The notes below the pieces were generated by a model, which was not told the origin of the DNA, made no database searches, and saw only the letters and a program-made list of their open reading frames with translations. Below are positions 33,746 through 42,216 of a stretch of DNA of 64,000 bases, piece after piece (position 1 is the stretch's first letter; each line of letters starts with the position of its first letter). This stretch comes from G963691835 sp963691835 (lineage in GTDB: Bacteria > Pseudomonadota > Alphaproteobacteria > Thalassobaculales > Thalassobaculaceae): positions 930,001 to 994,000 of the forward strand of contig OY829383.1 in NCBI GenBank assembly GCA_963691835.1, written 5' to 3'. The translations under genes were made by a program, and so were the position numbers.

Positions 33746-34048
33746 CTAGGTCCAGACATCCGCCATGACCACCGAGGTGCCGTCATAGGCCGCAGCGCTA
33801 ACACCATAGGCGCTGACACCCGCGCTGTAGGCAGAAACACCCGCATCGTAGGCGGAGACACCCGCGCCATACATCCAACCGCCGACCAGGGACGCAGAGT
33901 CACTGATGTAAGCGGCGATGCCGCTGACCACAGACATCTCCGATCTTTGGGGAGGATCCTGAGCGAGAACCGGAGAAGACATCGCGGTGATCATGATCAT
34001 CCCGATCGCTGCATCGCACACACACCGTCCGAAGGTCCGATTTGTCAT
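33746..34048 (-). CDS. Small exported protein with VSG-ISD-GW motif and Tyr-rich heptapeptide repeats
   Basis: This 100-residue protein has a signal peptide (to about residue 29, VLAQ) and then VSGIAAYISDSASLVGGWM, which matches a stretch of the exported protein at 31924-32511. Residues 62-82 are three copies of the heptapeptide AGVSAY(D/S/G), followed by a degenerate fourth, VSAAAYDG. Such small, glycine- and tyrosine-containing repeats suggest a stacked, membrane-inserting or self-assembling segment, but I know no family with this pattern. ATG 34048 (MTNRTFGR) is chosen over an upstream ATG at 34108 because it gives a proper signal peptide. Confidence 0.65.
   Translation of the reverse strand: MTNRTFGRCVCDAAIGMIMITAMSSPVLAQDPPQRSEMSVVSGIAAYISDSASLVGGWMYGAGVSAYDAGVSAYSAGVSAYGVSAAAYDGTSVVMADVWT
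33803..33865 (-). repeat. Three tandem 21-bp units encoding AGVSAY(D/S/G) heptapeptides
   Basis: Three consecutive 21-base units lie inside the small exported-protein gene and encode AGVSAYD, AGVSAYS and AGVSAYG. The protein copies are nearly identical, while synonymous positions differ between units. That points to selection on the peptide rather than a very recent duplication. A fourth, shortened unit (VSAAAYD) follows directly. Confidence 0.8.
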
Positions 34049-34123
34049 CTTGCGACTTCCCTCAGTGAGGACCGGGTCGCCCGACACCGATCCGTCCATC
34101 CCTGTCACCCTTGTACTCGCGCA

Positions 34124-34196
34124 GCTTTGCTACAGCCGATATCGCCATTTTATGACGTTAAGCGCGCTTATCGCCGCAGCACGATATCAGCAAAGC
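34124..34196. repeat. Nested inverted repeats upstream of the small exported-protein gene
   Basis: GCTTTGCT (34124-34131) is mirrored by AGCAAAGC (34189-34196). Inside lie GATATC at 34138-34143 and 34183-34188, and at the centre the perfect 12-base palindrome TAAGCGCGCTTA (34159-34170). All are roughly concentric. The position, 75-150 bases upstream of the exported-protein gene, suits an operator or a cruciform. No promoter was assigned. Confidence 0.45.
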
Positions 34197-34332
34197 AAAT
34201 ACGGTGCCGAGACCACTCAATCCGCATCGCAACAACAATGCCCGGTTTCCGCGCCTAGCCCCAGTCTCAGACCGGCTTACCAACAGGCGAGAGCCTTGAT
34301 ATTAGGCATTGGCTATATAAATTAGCAGATAT

Positions 34333-35226
34333 TCAGAGTTCGATCATCCCCGACATGACCGGAATCGCACATCCACCAACATCAATTCGATTGGTGGTGC
34401 CGCCACTCTTCCAGACCTGCACATCGATGCGGCTCGGCCGGCGCATCTCAACCCCCTGATCGATGGTTATGCGGGCGGCAAGATCTTCCCCGGCGAGGTG
34501 GGCGTGGAGCCCGGCAAGCGCCGCGGCAGCACTGCCGGTTGCCGGATCCTCGACAATCCCATGCTCTGGCGCGAACAGGCGGGACTGAACATGGAGATCC
34601 TCTTCCGTCCCCCAAGACGTATAGAAGTAGAGCCCGTCAGAGGTCTCGATACCAAGATCGCCAACAAAACGGGCGGGATTGGCCTCAATCCGCCCCAGGG
34701 TCTCTTTCGACTGAACCTCGGCGAAAGTGAACCTAAGACCAAGCGACACGGTGGTCGGCACATGGCGGCCGGTCTTCAAATCCGAGAGAGCAAGCCCGCC
34801 GGCGGCAACCACTTGCTCCGGGTTCGCAGGCCCATTGATCGTCGGCACTTCCGGCGGTGACAGTGTCGCCCGTATCGGACCGCCATTTCGCCGGTCAACC
34901 ACAATCGGAACCAAGCCGATTCCCTCTTCGAACAACAGCTGCTCTCCAAGGGTATCGCCCTTTTCCAGGATTAAGGCCACTGCCGTCCCAACATTGGGAT
35001 GACCGGCGAACGGGACTTCCTTCATTGGTGTGAAGATCCGCACATGGGCCGTGTTATCCGCAGACTTCGGCCGGCAGACAAATGTCGATTCCGAGTAACC
35101 GAATTCAGCAGCGATGGCCTGCATCTGAGTGGTCTCAAGGTCGTCGGCATCCAGGACGACAGCCAAGGGATTCCCGCCGAACCTGGTCTCCGTGAACACG
35201 TCCAGTGTCACATATCTAACTTTCAC
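34333..35226 (-). CDS. PhzF-family isomerase/epimerase
   Basis: This 297-residue protein has the PhzF hallmarks VTLDVFTETRFGGNPLAVV near the N-terminus, FGYSESTFV with the catalytic Glu, the mirror-site FAGHPNVGTAVAL, and EDPATGSAAAALAGL in the second half. The family folds like diaminopimelate epimerase and carries out isomerisations; only some members make phenazines, and no phenazine genes are here. I choose GTG 35226 because GAGGAG lies eight bases upstream; an in-frame GTG at 35253 has no such site. The gene appears monocistronic. Confidence 0.9.
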   Translation of the reverse strand: MKVRYVTLDVFTETRFGGNPLAVVLDADDLETTQMQAIAAEFGYSESTFVCRPKSADNTAHVRIFTPMKEVPFAGHPNVGTAVALILEKGDTLGEQLLFEEGIGLVPIVVDRRNGGPIRATLSPPEVPTINGPANPEQVVAAGGLALSDLKTGRHVPTTVSLGLRFTFAEVQSKETLGRIEANPARFVGDLGIETSDGLYFYTSWGTEEDLHVQSRLFAPEHGIVEDPATGSAAAALAGLHAHLAGEDLAARITIDQGVEMRRPSRIDVQVWKSGGTTNRIDVGGCAIPVMSGMIEL

Positions 35227-35344
35227 CCGACCGCTCCTCGAATGGTTGTCCACATCGCTACAAAGCGCCTCAGCACAAGGCCTCGCAGATCAGTAGCTTA
35301 CGTGTGAAATCGATCGAACCGCCACGGCCATATTGTTCCGATTC

Positions 35345-35362
35345 CACAGAAAATTGTCTGTG
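35345..35362. promoter_or_regulatory. Inverted repeat upstream of the pentapeptide-repeat gene
   Basis: CACAGA (35345-35350) and TCTGTG (35357-35362) form a palindrome around a six-base AT-rich centre, about 75 bases upstream of the pentapeptide-repeat gene. The surrounding 35254-35436 gap is AT-rich. This could be an operator; the regulator is not known. Confidence 0.3.
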
Positions 35363-35436
35363 AGAGGTTGAGGACCCCAGTATGTTTCGATTGGCAATTA
35401 ACACTTTGTTAGGAAAATCTACTCTACAAATAATCA

Positions 35437-36651
35437 ATGAGTACGCAGAACTACGTATCCCGAGACGCCGTTGTTGAACGGCTGCGCTCGCATGCCCTCT
35501 GGTTGGAGGGACAGGCGGAGGGAAAGCGTGCCGACTTCTCCGATCTTAACCTCTTTGGCATCAACCTTGGCGACGCCGATCTCCGGGGCGCGACGCTCGC
35601 ATCCGCCAACCTTCACGGCGCGTCTCTGGTCGGAGCGGACCTGACGGGCGCGGACCTGACGGGTGCGGATCTTACAGGTGCCAATTTGAGCGGCAGCCTG
35701 CTTGGCCAGGCAAACCTGACACGATCTGTGATTTCCGCGGCGGACTTCAGCGGCTCCGATCTTCGGATGGCCCGGCTGACCCGTGCCGTGTCAGAGTCCG
35801 GCGACGGGCTTCCGCCCGCGGTATTCGCGAACGCGCAGATGCAGCGGAGCCGTCTTGATCGAGCCGCCCTGCCAGGCGCCGTGCTTGAGAATGCAGACAT
35901 GACGGGGGCCCTGGTTGAAGACACGGATCTGCGGGGGGCGGATCTTCGTTGCGCTGTCCTGCGTAGCACCGATTTCAGCCGTGCGAAGCTCGACAACTCC
36001 AACATGATGGGCTCGACTGCGGCGGGGGCGGATTTCACGGATGCGACCCTGACGAACGTCCAGGTCGAGGGCGCACAGATGATCGGCGCGCGTTTGGCGG
36101 GCGCCATTACCAATGGCACCAATTTATCCACCGCCGTCCTGAGCCCGCCGTCTGACCCGGTCTCCATTGAGGTCCAGAGAATGCTGGTCGGACACGACCG
36201 CTGGGTCGCCACCGGGGGTGAACGGGGCGAGCGGGCGGAACTGGACGGAGTTGATCTCACGAACTTTGATCTTCGCCGGCTCAATCTCTCCGGCGCTCGT
36301 CTTCGGGGGGTCATTCTTCGTCAGGCGCTTCTGACCGAGACGCTGCTTGTGCTCGCCGATCTTCAGGGTGCGGACCTCACCCGGGCCAGTCTCACGGGCG
36401 CCAATCTTTCCGGCGCGGACCTTACAGGTGCTGATCTGTCCGGTGCGGACTTGTCCCACGCGATCCTTAAACCAGCATCAATCGTCTCAGCCGGCGGCGA
36501 GCAGACCGGTGCGGAACAGCGCACTTCCCTTCGCCGGGCGACGCTGGAGAACTCGGTGCTCGTGGGGACTGACACCACCCAGGCGGATGTGTCCGGTGCA
36601 GCCCAACTTGAAACCGCGCTGCGCGCTCCCGCGGCAGGTGTTGGCGACTGA
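35437..36651 (+). CDS. Pentapeptide-repeat protein with internally duplicated module
   Basis: This 404-residue protein is built from A(D/N)LXX repeats, for example ADLTGADLTGADLTGANLSG, which form a right-handed four-sided beta helix. There are two blocks, about residues 31-233 and 268-345. Each is preceded by a related non-repeat header: HxxW followed 9-10 residues later by RA(D/E) (His19/Trp22 and His253/Trp256). The region between blocks (PPSDPVSIEVQRML) looks like a linker. The protein has no signal peptide and is probably cytoplasmic. Some such proteins mimic DNA and protect gyrase, but most have no known role. It seems to be a single-gene unit. Confidence 0.9.
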   Translation: MSTQNYVSRDAVVERLRSHALWLEGQAEGKRADFSDLNLFGINLGDADLRGATLASANLHGASLVGADLTGADLTGADLTGANLSGSLLGQANLTRSVISAADFSGSDLRMARLTRAVSESGDGLPPAVFANAQMQRSRLDRAALPGAVLENADMTGALVEDTDLRGADLRCAVLRSTDFSRAKLDNSNMMGSTAAGADFTDATLTNVQVEGAQMIGARLAGAITNGTNLSTAVLSPPSDPVSIEVQRMLVGHDRWVATGGERGERAELDGVDLTNFDLRRLNLSGARLRGVILRQALLTETLLVLADLQGADLTRASLTGANLSGADLTGADLSGADLSHAILKPASIVSAGGEQTGAEQRTSLRRATLENSVLVGTDTTQADVSGAAQLETALRAPAAGVGD

Positions 36652-36786
36652 GTTCTGAGGCGGCTGCCGGTCACACGCGGCCCATATCCGTAGTCGACCC
36701 GGTTCCATTGCACTAAAGTCCCACTGTTGTCCTTGGGAACGTCTGACCACAGGTCCGCGACGTCCCAGATCCCAGTGGAGCTTCCA

Positions 36787-37929
36787 ATGCCTTTGGACCC
36801 GAGCCCGTCGCTGTTCGACATCCCGGATGGTGTCACGTATCTGAATTGTGCGGCCCAGTCGCCTTGTCTGAAGTCGAGCCACGAAGCGGGACAAGCCGGG
36901 TTGCTGCGCAAGCTCCAGCCATGGGCTCCGGATCGCGCAAACGTCCCGGTGGAGATGGAGCGATGCCGGGAACTCTATGCCGGGTTCTTAGGTGCGACCG
37001 GCGATGATGTCGCGATCGTCTTTTCCACCAGCTATGGTGTTGCCGTGGCTGCGGCCAATCTCTCGATCAGGAAGGGCCAGTCGATCCTGGTGATAGAGGG
37101 GCAGTTTCCGTCCAACTACTACGCTTGGGAGCGTCTTGCGCGCGACAACGGCGGCACTCTCAAGATCGTGCCCAGGCCCGAGAACTGGAATTGGACTAGC
37201 GCGATCCTGGGGGCATTTGACGAAACCGTCGGTCTCGTGAGTCTCCCAAACTGCCACTGGAGCGACGGCTCGCTTGTGGATCTGGAGCCGATCGCCACGG
37301 TTTGCGTCGAGCGCGGCATTCCCCTTGTCATTGACGCGACCCAGTCAATCGGCGTCCACCCGATTGATATCCAGAAGGTGCCGGCAGACTTCATTGTCGC
37401 GTCCGCCTACAAGTGGATGCTGTGTCCAGACATGATGGGCTTCATGTACGTCTCCCCGAAACACCAGACGGGTGAGCCGATCGAGCACAATCATTCGACC
37501 CGGCATGGCGCGCCATCAATGGAGACATCGCCGGGCTATGGCGACGTTCTGAAACCCAGCGCCCGCCGTTTCGACATGGGGGCGGCGGACAGCATGGTTC
37601 ATCTGCCCATGGCGGTAACCGCGCTCGAGGCGATTCATGCATGGGGGCAGGATCGGATTGCCGCTCATTGCGCACATCTGGTCGACAAGGTCGCTGACAT
37701 GGCTGAAGCGCGGGGCTTCGTGGTCCCGCCGAAGGCATACCGCATCGGTCACTTCATCGGCATGTTGCCGACGCGGGATCTGCCGGATGATCTGGTTGGC
37801 CGGTTGGCCGAAGAGAACATCTATGTGAGCCGGCGGAACAACGCGATCCGGGTGAGCCCCTACATCTTCAACACGGAAGAAGATATCGACACGCTTTTCG
37901 CTGCAATCGACCGGATCTGCGGTTTCTGA
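36787..37929 (+). CDS. Class V aminotransferase family protein (PLP-dependent)
   Basis: This 380-residue protein has a class V fold-type I pattern: TYLNCAAQSPCLKSS, VIDATQSIGVHPIDI with the PLP-binding Asp, and the Schiff-base lysine in VASAYKWMLCPDMMG. The C-terminal region YVSRRNNAIRVSPYIFN contains the substrate-carboxylate-binding Arg. Family members include cysteine desulfurases, isopenicillin-N-epimerase-like and kynureninase-like enzymes. There is no adjacent sulfur-carrier gene, so a small-molecule aminotransferase or lyase is more likely. ATG 36787 is chosen because GGAG lies about eight bases upstream. It appears monocistronic. Confidence 0.87.
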   Translation: MPLDPSPSLFDIPDGVTYLNCAAQSPCLKSSHEAGQAGLLRKLQPWAPDRANVPVEMERCRELYAGFLGATGDDVAIVFSTSYGVAVAAANLSIRKGQSILVIEGQFPSNYYAWERLARDNGGTLKIVPRPENWNWTSAILGAFDETVGLVSLPNCHWSDGSLVDLEPIATVCVERGIPLVIDATQSIGVHPIDIQKVPADFIVASAYKWMLCPDMMGFMYVSPKHQTGEPIEHNHSTRHGAPSMETSPGYGDVLKPSARRFDMGAADSMVHLPMAVTALEAIHAWGQDRIAAHCAHLVDKVADMAEARGFVVPPKAYRIGHFIGMLPTRDLPDDLVGRLAEENIYVSRRNNAIRVSPYIFNTEEDIDTLFAAIDRICGF

Positions 37930-37933
37930 GATC

Positions 37934-37955
37934 GCATTCTTAAAGCTCGGAATGC
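37934..37955. terminator. Weak hairpin between convergent genes
   Basis: GCATTC (37934-37939) pairs with GAATGC (37950-37955) around a ten-base loop, between the convergent aminotransferase and membrane-protein genes. The stem is short and no clear U-tract follows, so termination is only a suggestion. Confidence 0.3.
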
Positions 37956-38684
37956 CTATTCAGGGCGTGGCTTCTGAGCCCGGCGTTGGCGCATGTCGAT
38001 CAGACTGACGTCCGCGATATGACGGACGTCGATGATCGTACCAAGCGCCAGTCGAAGGGTCCGTTCCATCTTCTGTTTGGAGTAGCGGGCGACGGGATCG
38101 GTTAGCGCAAGGCCAAGAGCTTTTGTCAGAATGGTCGAGATCTCAACCTGCCGGCTGGAGATGACCGCCTGTAGCTGGGGGTCGTAAACACCGATGCCGA
38201 CTTTCGCATAGCACTCGAACTGATCGAGCATCTGGTCGCCCGTATTCGGTTGGGCGACGATCGGCTCGGCCAGCATGATGACGTGAATCGCCTGGCTGAG
38301 CGCCTTGAAGCGCAATCTGAGAAAATGAATAACAACTGACATGCCGCCGAACATCAGGCTGGCCTGAAACAGCTTCGAATACCCTCCGGCAAAGATGGAT
38401 CCTAAGCCTGAGACAGAACCAAGAGCATTTGCGAGATAAGAAATAGCCAACAAGAGCAGACACAACCCCGCCAGCCCCGCCGTCGCAACGGTCCCAAGCC
38501 ACATGATGTAGTCTTGATTGAAGGCTGCCGCGTCGGCCCTACCTTCCGTCTCCTCGGGCGCGGACTGAACGCCGCCCTCGTCATCGCTTGCGGCGGTGGC
38601 GGCATCGAACGTATCGACATTTGCACCGTCCGCTGCGTCCGGTGCTTCATTATCTGGTTGTGTGGCTTCGTCGTTTGTCGACAT
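37956..38684 (-). CDS. Predicted membrane protein with acidic N-terminus, function unknown
   Basis: This 242-residue protein begins with about 50 mostly acidic, low-complexity residues. It then has two hydrophobic segments, WLGTVATAGLAGLCLLLLAI and SLMFGGMSVVIHFL, and a C-terminal soluble domain of about 100 residues (VISSRQVEISTILTKALGL, YSKQKMERTLRLALGTIIDV). I recognise no family. ATG 38684 (MSTNDEATQPDN) is preferred over an upstream in-frame ATG at 38726. It lies 119 bases downstream of the EAL-domain gene on the same strand, and might respond to cyclic di-GMP, which is speculation. Confidence 0.7.
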   Translation of the reverse strand: MSTNDEATQPDNEAPDAADGANVDTFDAATAASDDEGGVQSAPEETEGRADAAAFNQDYIMWLGTVATAGLAGLCLLLLAISYLANALGSVSGLGSIFAGGYSKLFQASLMFGGMSVVIHFLRLRFKALSQAIHVIMLAEPIVAQPNTGDQMLDQFECYAKVGIGVYDPQLQAVISSRQVEISTILTKALGLALTDPVARYSKQKMERTLRLALGTIIDVRHIADVSLIDMRQRRAQKPRPE

Positions 38685-38803
38685 GTTCGTGCCTCTGGAC
38701 CGGCGATGCCTGCCTCTTCGTCGCACTCGATTAACACGACAGGCCGGCGTAATCGACCGATATACGATGCTATGGGTTTTGGCGCTTAACCTGACGGTCT
38801 CCG

Positions 38804-40612
38804 TTAATCACCCGTGGGGATACAGGCAGGGTCGATTGTCGGATACAAAGATCGTCCGGCGCTGTGATCTTTCAACCGCTCCGTGGCAGCATTCGGCACA
38901 AGCGGCCGGTCGAAGTAGTGCCCCTGAACGGCCTGACACCCGAGTTCCGTCACCAAGCTGAGCTGATCGGCCTCTTCGATCCCCTCGGCAACCACGTCGC
39001 TGCCCAGTGCCCGGCCCATGGCGATGATCGCCCGGACCAATGCCTGTTTAGTCGGGTCCGTGGTGACGTCCCGAATGAACATTCGGTCAATCTTGATTGA
39101 GTCGACGGGCAGCTCCGCCAGATACCGGAGCGACGAATAGCCGGTTCCGAAGTCGTCGATCGTCGTGCGGATGCCCAGCTTATCCAGCCCGGCCAGCACT
39201 GCGCGGGCCGCCTCCATCTCGGCTACGGCCTCATCCTCGGTGATCTCGCACTCCAGCAATCCGGCCGGGATGTCGAACTCCGTGAGGATACGGCTGACCC
39301 GTGCCACCAAATCGCCGTTCAGGATGTCATCTGCCGAGATGTTGACCGCGACCGGAACCAAGTCGAACCCAGAGGACCCCCATTCCGAAAGGCGCTGCGC
39401 AACGTTGCGCAAGGCAATGTCCGTCAACTTTGTGATCAGACCGGTTTCACGCACCAGAGCGAGGAACTTATCGGGGGGAACCCGGCCCTGTTTTGGATTG
39501 TTCCAACGCACCAGCGCTTCGAATCCGAGGAGCGTGTGGGTGCAGGGACAGACCTTCGGCTGATAGTCGAACTCGAACTGCTGCGGCTCACTCTGTAGCG
39601 CGCGCCGGAGTTCTCGTTCCATAACGAGGTTCTTCACCGCGTTGTGGAAGTGTTCGCGGCGGTAAACCTCGAACCGCCCGGCCGACCGCTTCATGGCAAG
39701 CGTCAAAGCGAACCTGGCCCGGCGAACGGCCTCCAACGCCTCCGCACAGTCGTCGGGGAACATGGCGACACCGAAATGCGGAACCACCCGGGCGGAAGTT
39801 GCGTGAGACATGTACCCAATCTCAACGGCCGCATGCAGCCGATGCACCATCGCGGGTACGCCATCTTCGCCGTCGATGATGCTGACGACGGCTCCGAGCG
39901 TCGACTCATCGAGCTGGACCACCTCCTGGACGATGGGCTGAGCTTTCAGCCGCGCGGCCGCGTCCTTCAACATCGTGACCCGTGTGGTCTCGCCAAGCGT
40001 GCCCGCGAAGAACTCCAACCGGCCCAAGGAGATTGCTATGACCGATAAACCGAGCGGAACCGCGTCAGGATGCCGCAGCAGTCCATCCAGCATCTGGAGC
40101 AGATAGGCCCGATTCGGAAGCTCGGTGGAGGTGTCGTAATAAGCAAGCTTGTGAAGATCGCGCTCCAGTTGGCGCCGCTTGGATACGTCCCGGCAGATCA
40201 GCGCGATCCGACGGGGCGACGCGCCCGGGATGTCAAATACGGACGCTTCGAGCGCGACCGGGCGCCCATCGAGGGTCCGCGCGATCATGTCCCGATAAAC
40301 ATCGCGGGACCTTTCGGACAGCCCGTTCGGCGTAAGCCGCTTCTCTCGATCAACGACGAGCCCGGGAAGAAACCGTTGAACAGGCTCGCCAAGCAGGGCC
40401 AACAGACTGATGCGCAACAAGTCGCAGGCAGAGGGATTGGCGTCGACAACGTTGCCGTTCTGGTCCACGACCAGAACGGATTCCGGAGACGTGGCAAGAA
40501 CATCGGTTTGCCAAGCATCTCCGGATGTACCATCTGTTGGAAAGGACTTGAGGCCCTTGACGCCCATTACGGTGTTTCCCATTGGTTTGCATGCGATCTT
40601 GGCCAATTGCAT
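38804..40612 (-). CDS. PAS - degenerate GGDEF - EAL cyclic-di-GMP phosphodiesterase
   Basis: This 602-residue protein has a PAS-like sensor (about 40-145, VLVVDQNGNVVDANPSACDL), a GGDEF-fold domain (about 155-320), and an EAL domain (about 335-590). The GGDEF signature is absent; the equivalent stretch is VVQLDESTLGAVVS, so it should not make cyclic di-GMP. The EAL domain looks active: FEALVRW, VNIS, CEITEDEAV, IDDFGTGYSSLRYL, SIKIDRMF, AEGIEE and VQGHYF are all intact. No transmembrane segment is obvious, so it is probably a soluble phosphodiesterase. Starts at 40612, 40582 or 40567 are possible; the first has no good ribosome site. Confidence 0.92.
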   Translation of the reverse strand: MQLAKIACKPMGNTVMGVKGLKSFPTDGTSGDAWQTDVLATSPESVLVVDQNGNVVDANPSACDLLRISLLALLGEPVQRFLPGLVVDREKRLTPNGLSERSRDVYRDMIARTLDGRPVALEASVFDIPGASPRRIALICRDVSKRRQLERDLHKLAYYDTSTELPNRAYLLQMLDGLLRHPDAVPLGLSVIAISLGRLEFFAGTLGETTRVTMLKDAAARLKAQPIVQEVVQLDESTLGAVVSIIDGEDGVPAMVHRLHAAVEIGYMSHATSARVVPHFGVAMFPDDCAEALEAVRRARFALTLAMKRSAGRFEVYRREHFHNAVKNLVMERELRRALQSEPQQFEFDYQPKVCPCTHTLLGFEALVRWNNPKQGRVPPDKFLALVRETGLITKLTDIALRNVAQRLSEWGSSGFDLVPVAVNISADDILNGDLVARVSRILTEFDIPAGLLECEITEDEAVAEMEAARAVLAGLDKLGIRTTIDDFGTGYSSLRYLAELPVDSIKIDRMFIRDVTTDPTKQALVRAIIAMGRALGSDVVAEGIEEADQLSLVTELGCQAVQGHYFDRPLVPNAATERLKDHSAGRSLYPTIDPACIPTGD

Positions 40613-40682
40613 CTAACAAAAGGTAAACATCCGCCGTTCTTTGGACGCTAAACTGCAGGATTAGAGGTCGGGAGCACCGGAG

Positions 40683-42188
40683 TTGCACGACAACGCCTCA
40701 GAAAAATCCGGATTGAAGGCGCTGGAGGCCCGTGTCACCAGGGACCTGGATACCATCGCCTATCCAAGAGCCGCCTGGGTGCCCAGCCGAGATGATGCGG
40801 ATGGCCAGCGGCTGCTGGACGTCTTGATCATTGGCGGCGGACAGGGCGGTCTGGCCGTGGCCTTCGCGTTGATGCGGGAACGCATCACCCGGTTCCGGAT
40901 CGTCGACAAAGCACCGCGAGGCTTTGAAGGACCTTGGAACACCTACGCCCGGATGCTGACCCTACGCTCCCCAAAGGATGTGAACGGCCCGGATCTCGAC
41001 ATCCCCTCTCTCACCTTTCAGGCGTGGTATGAGGCGCAGCATGGAGACGCCGCGTGGGCGCCCCTGGGGAAGATCCCGAAAGGGGACTGGGCCGACTATC
41101 TCCTATGGTTCCGGGACGTCCTCTCAATTCCCGTTGAGAACCGGATAGAGGCGACCGCAATCATTCCCCAGGATGACGGCACGCTGAGGGTCCGGCTCCG
41201 CGACCTTGAGAGTGGTCGGGAGGAAACCGTCGGAACCCGGAAGCTGGTGTTGGCGACCGGAATCGAGAGTTCGGGTCGCTGGTCCGCCCCCGCCGTTGTC
41301 GAGGACCTGCCGCGGTCGGTCTGGTCCCATACCGGCGACGATATCGACTTTAGACGGCTCGCCGGGAAGAAGGTCGCCGTCCTCGGCGCCGGTGCATCGG
41401 CAATGGACAACACGGCGACAGCACTCGAAGCCGGTGCGCATCGGGTGACCGTTTTTGTCCGGCGTGAGCAGCTTCAGCGTGTCCAGCCATTCAAGTGGTT
41501 GTCTTTCCCGGGTTTTCTCAAACACTTCGGTGCCTTGGACGATGACGCGCGTTGGCGGTTCATGAATCACCTGCTGGGCCTGCGTGAAGCCTTTCCGAAA
41601 GAAACATGGGAGCGGGCGAGCCGCCACACCGGGTTTGAGATGATCACTGGCGCCCCATGGCAGCAGACCACGGTCCGTACGGGGCGGGCGGGCCAGGAGA
41701 CCGTCATCATCGAAACGCCAAAAGGCACATTCGAGGTCGACTATGTCATCGCTGGAACCGGGTTCGAGATGGACATCGACGCCGTCCCGTTGCTGGCGCC
41801 GTTCCGGGACAAGATCGCCCGCTGGGAGGACCGGTACACACCGCCAGCCGATCAACAGAACCCGAGACTGGCCTCCTATCCCTACCTCGGCGACAGCTTC
41901 GAGTTCCTGGAACGGGCGGCTGGTTCCGCACCGCATCTCAGCAACATTCGGCTGTTCACATTCGGCACGACGATGAGCTTCGGGCCCAGCGGCTCCTCCA
42001 TCAACGCCATGAAATTCGCCGTGCCCAGACTGGTCGCCGGGATCTCACGCGATCTCTTTGTGGAGGACGCGGAAACCCACTACGACTCGCTCCGCGCCTA
42101 CGATCTGCCGGAGTTTCTGTTTCCGGGAGAGGACGGCGACACCGCACCGGCTGTTCCTGTGATCGACCGGCCGGACGCCGCGGAGTGA
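40683..42188 (+). CDS. Flavin-containing monooxygenase-like NAD(P)/FAD oxidoreductase
   Basis: This 501-residue protein has two nucleotide-binding motifs: the FAD site VLIIGGGQGGLAVAFALM (from about residue 48) and the NADP site VAVLGAGASAMDNTATAL (from about residue 235). Between them lies VLATGIESSGRW, and near the end VIAGTGFEMD. This two-dinucleotide-fold arrangement fits flavin monooxygenases and Baeyer-Villiger-type enzymes, but the substrate is unknown. The only sensible start is TTG 40683, with GGAG about eight bases upstream. It diverges from the EAL gene and converges on serA. The C-terminal tail is acidic. Confidence 0.87.
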   Translation: MHDNASEKSGLKALEARVTRDLDTIAYPRAAWVPSRDDADGQRLLDVLIIGGGQGGLAVAFALMRERITRFRIVDKAPRGFEGPWNTYARMLTLRSPKDVNGPDLDIPSLTFQAWYEAQHGDAAWAPLGKIPKGDWADYLLWFRDVLSIPVENRIEATAIIPQDDGTLRVRLRDLESGREETVGTRKLVLATGIESSGRWSAPAVVEDLPRSVWSHTGDDIDFRRLAGKKVAVLGAGASAMDNTATALEAGAHRVTVFVRREQLQRVQPFKWLSFPGFLKHFGALDDDARWRFMNHLLGLREAFPKETWERASRHTGFEMITGAPWQQTTVRTGRAGQETVIIETPKGTFEVDYVIAGTGFEMDIDAVPLLAPFRDKIARWEDRYTPPADQQNPRLASYPYLGDSFEFLERAAGSAPHLSNIRLFTFGTTMSFGPSGSSINAMKFAVPRLVAGISRDLFVEDAETHYDSLRAYDLPEFLFPGEDGDTAPAVPVIDRPDAAE

Positions 42189-42216
42189 CGCCCGGCCTCG
42201 CCTCGTTGTCCCGGTC

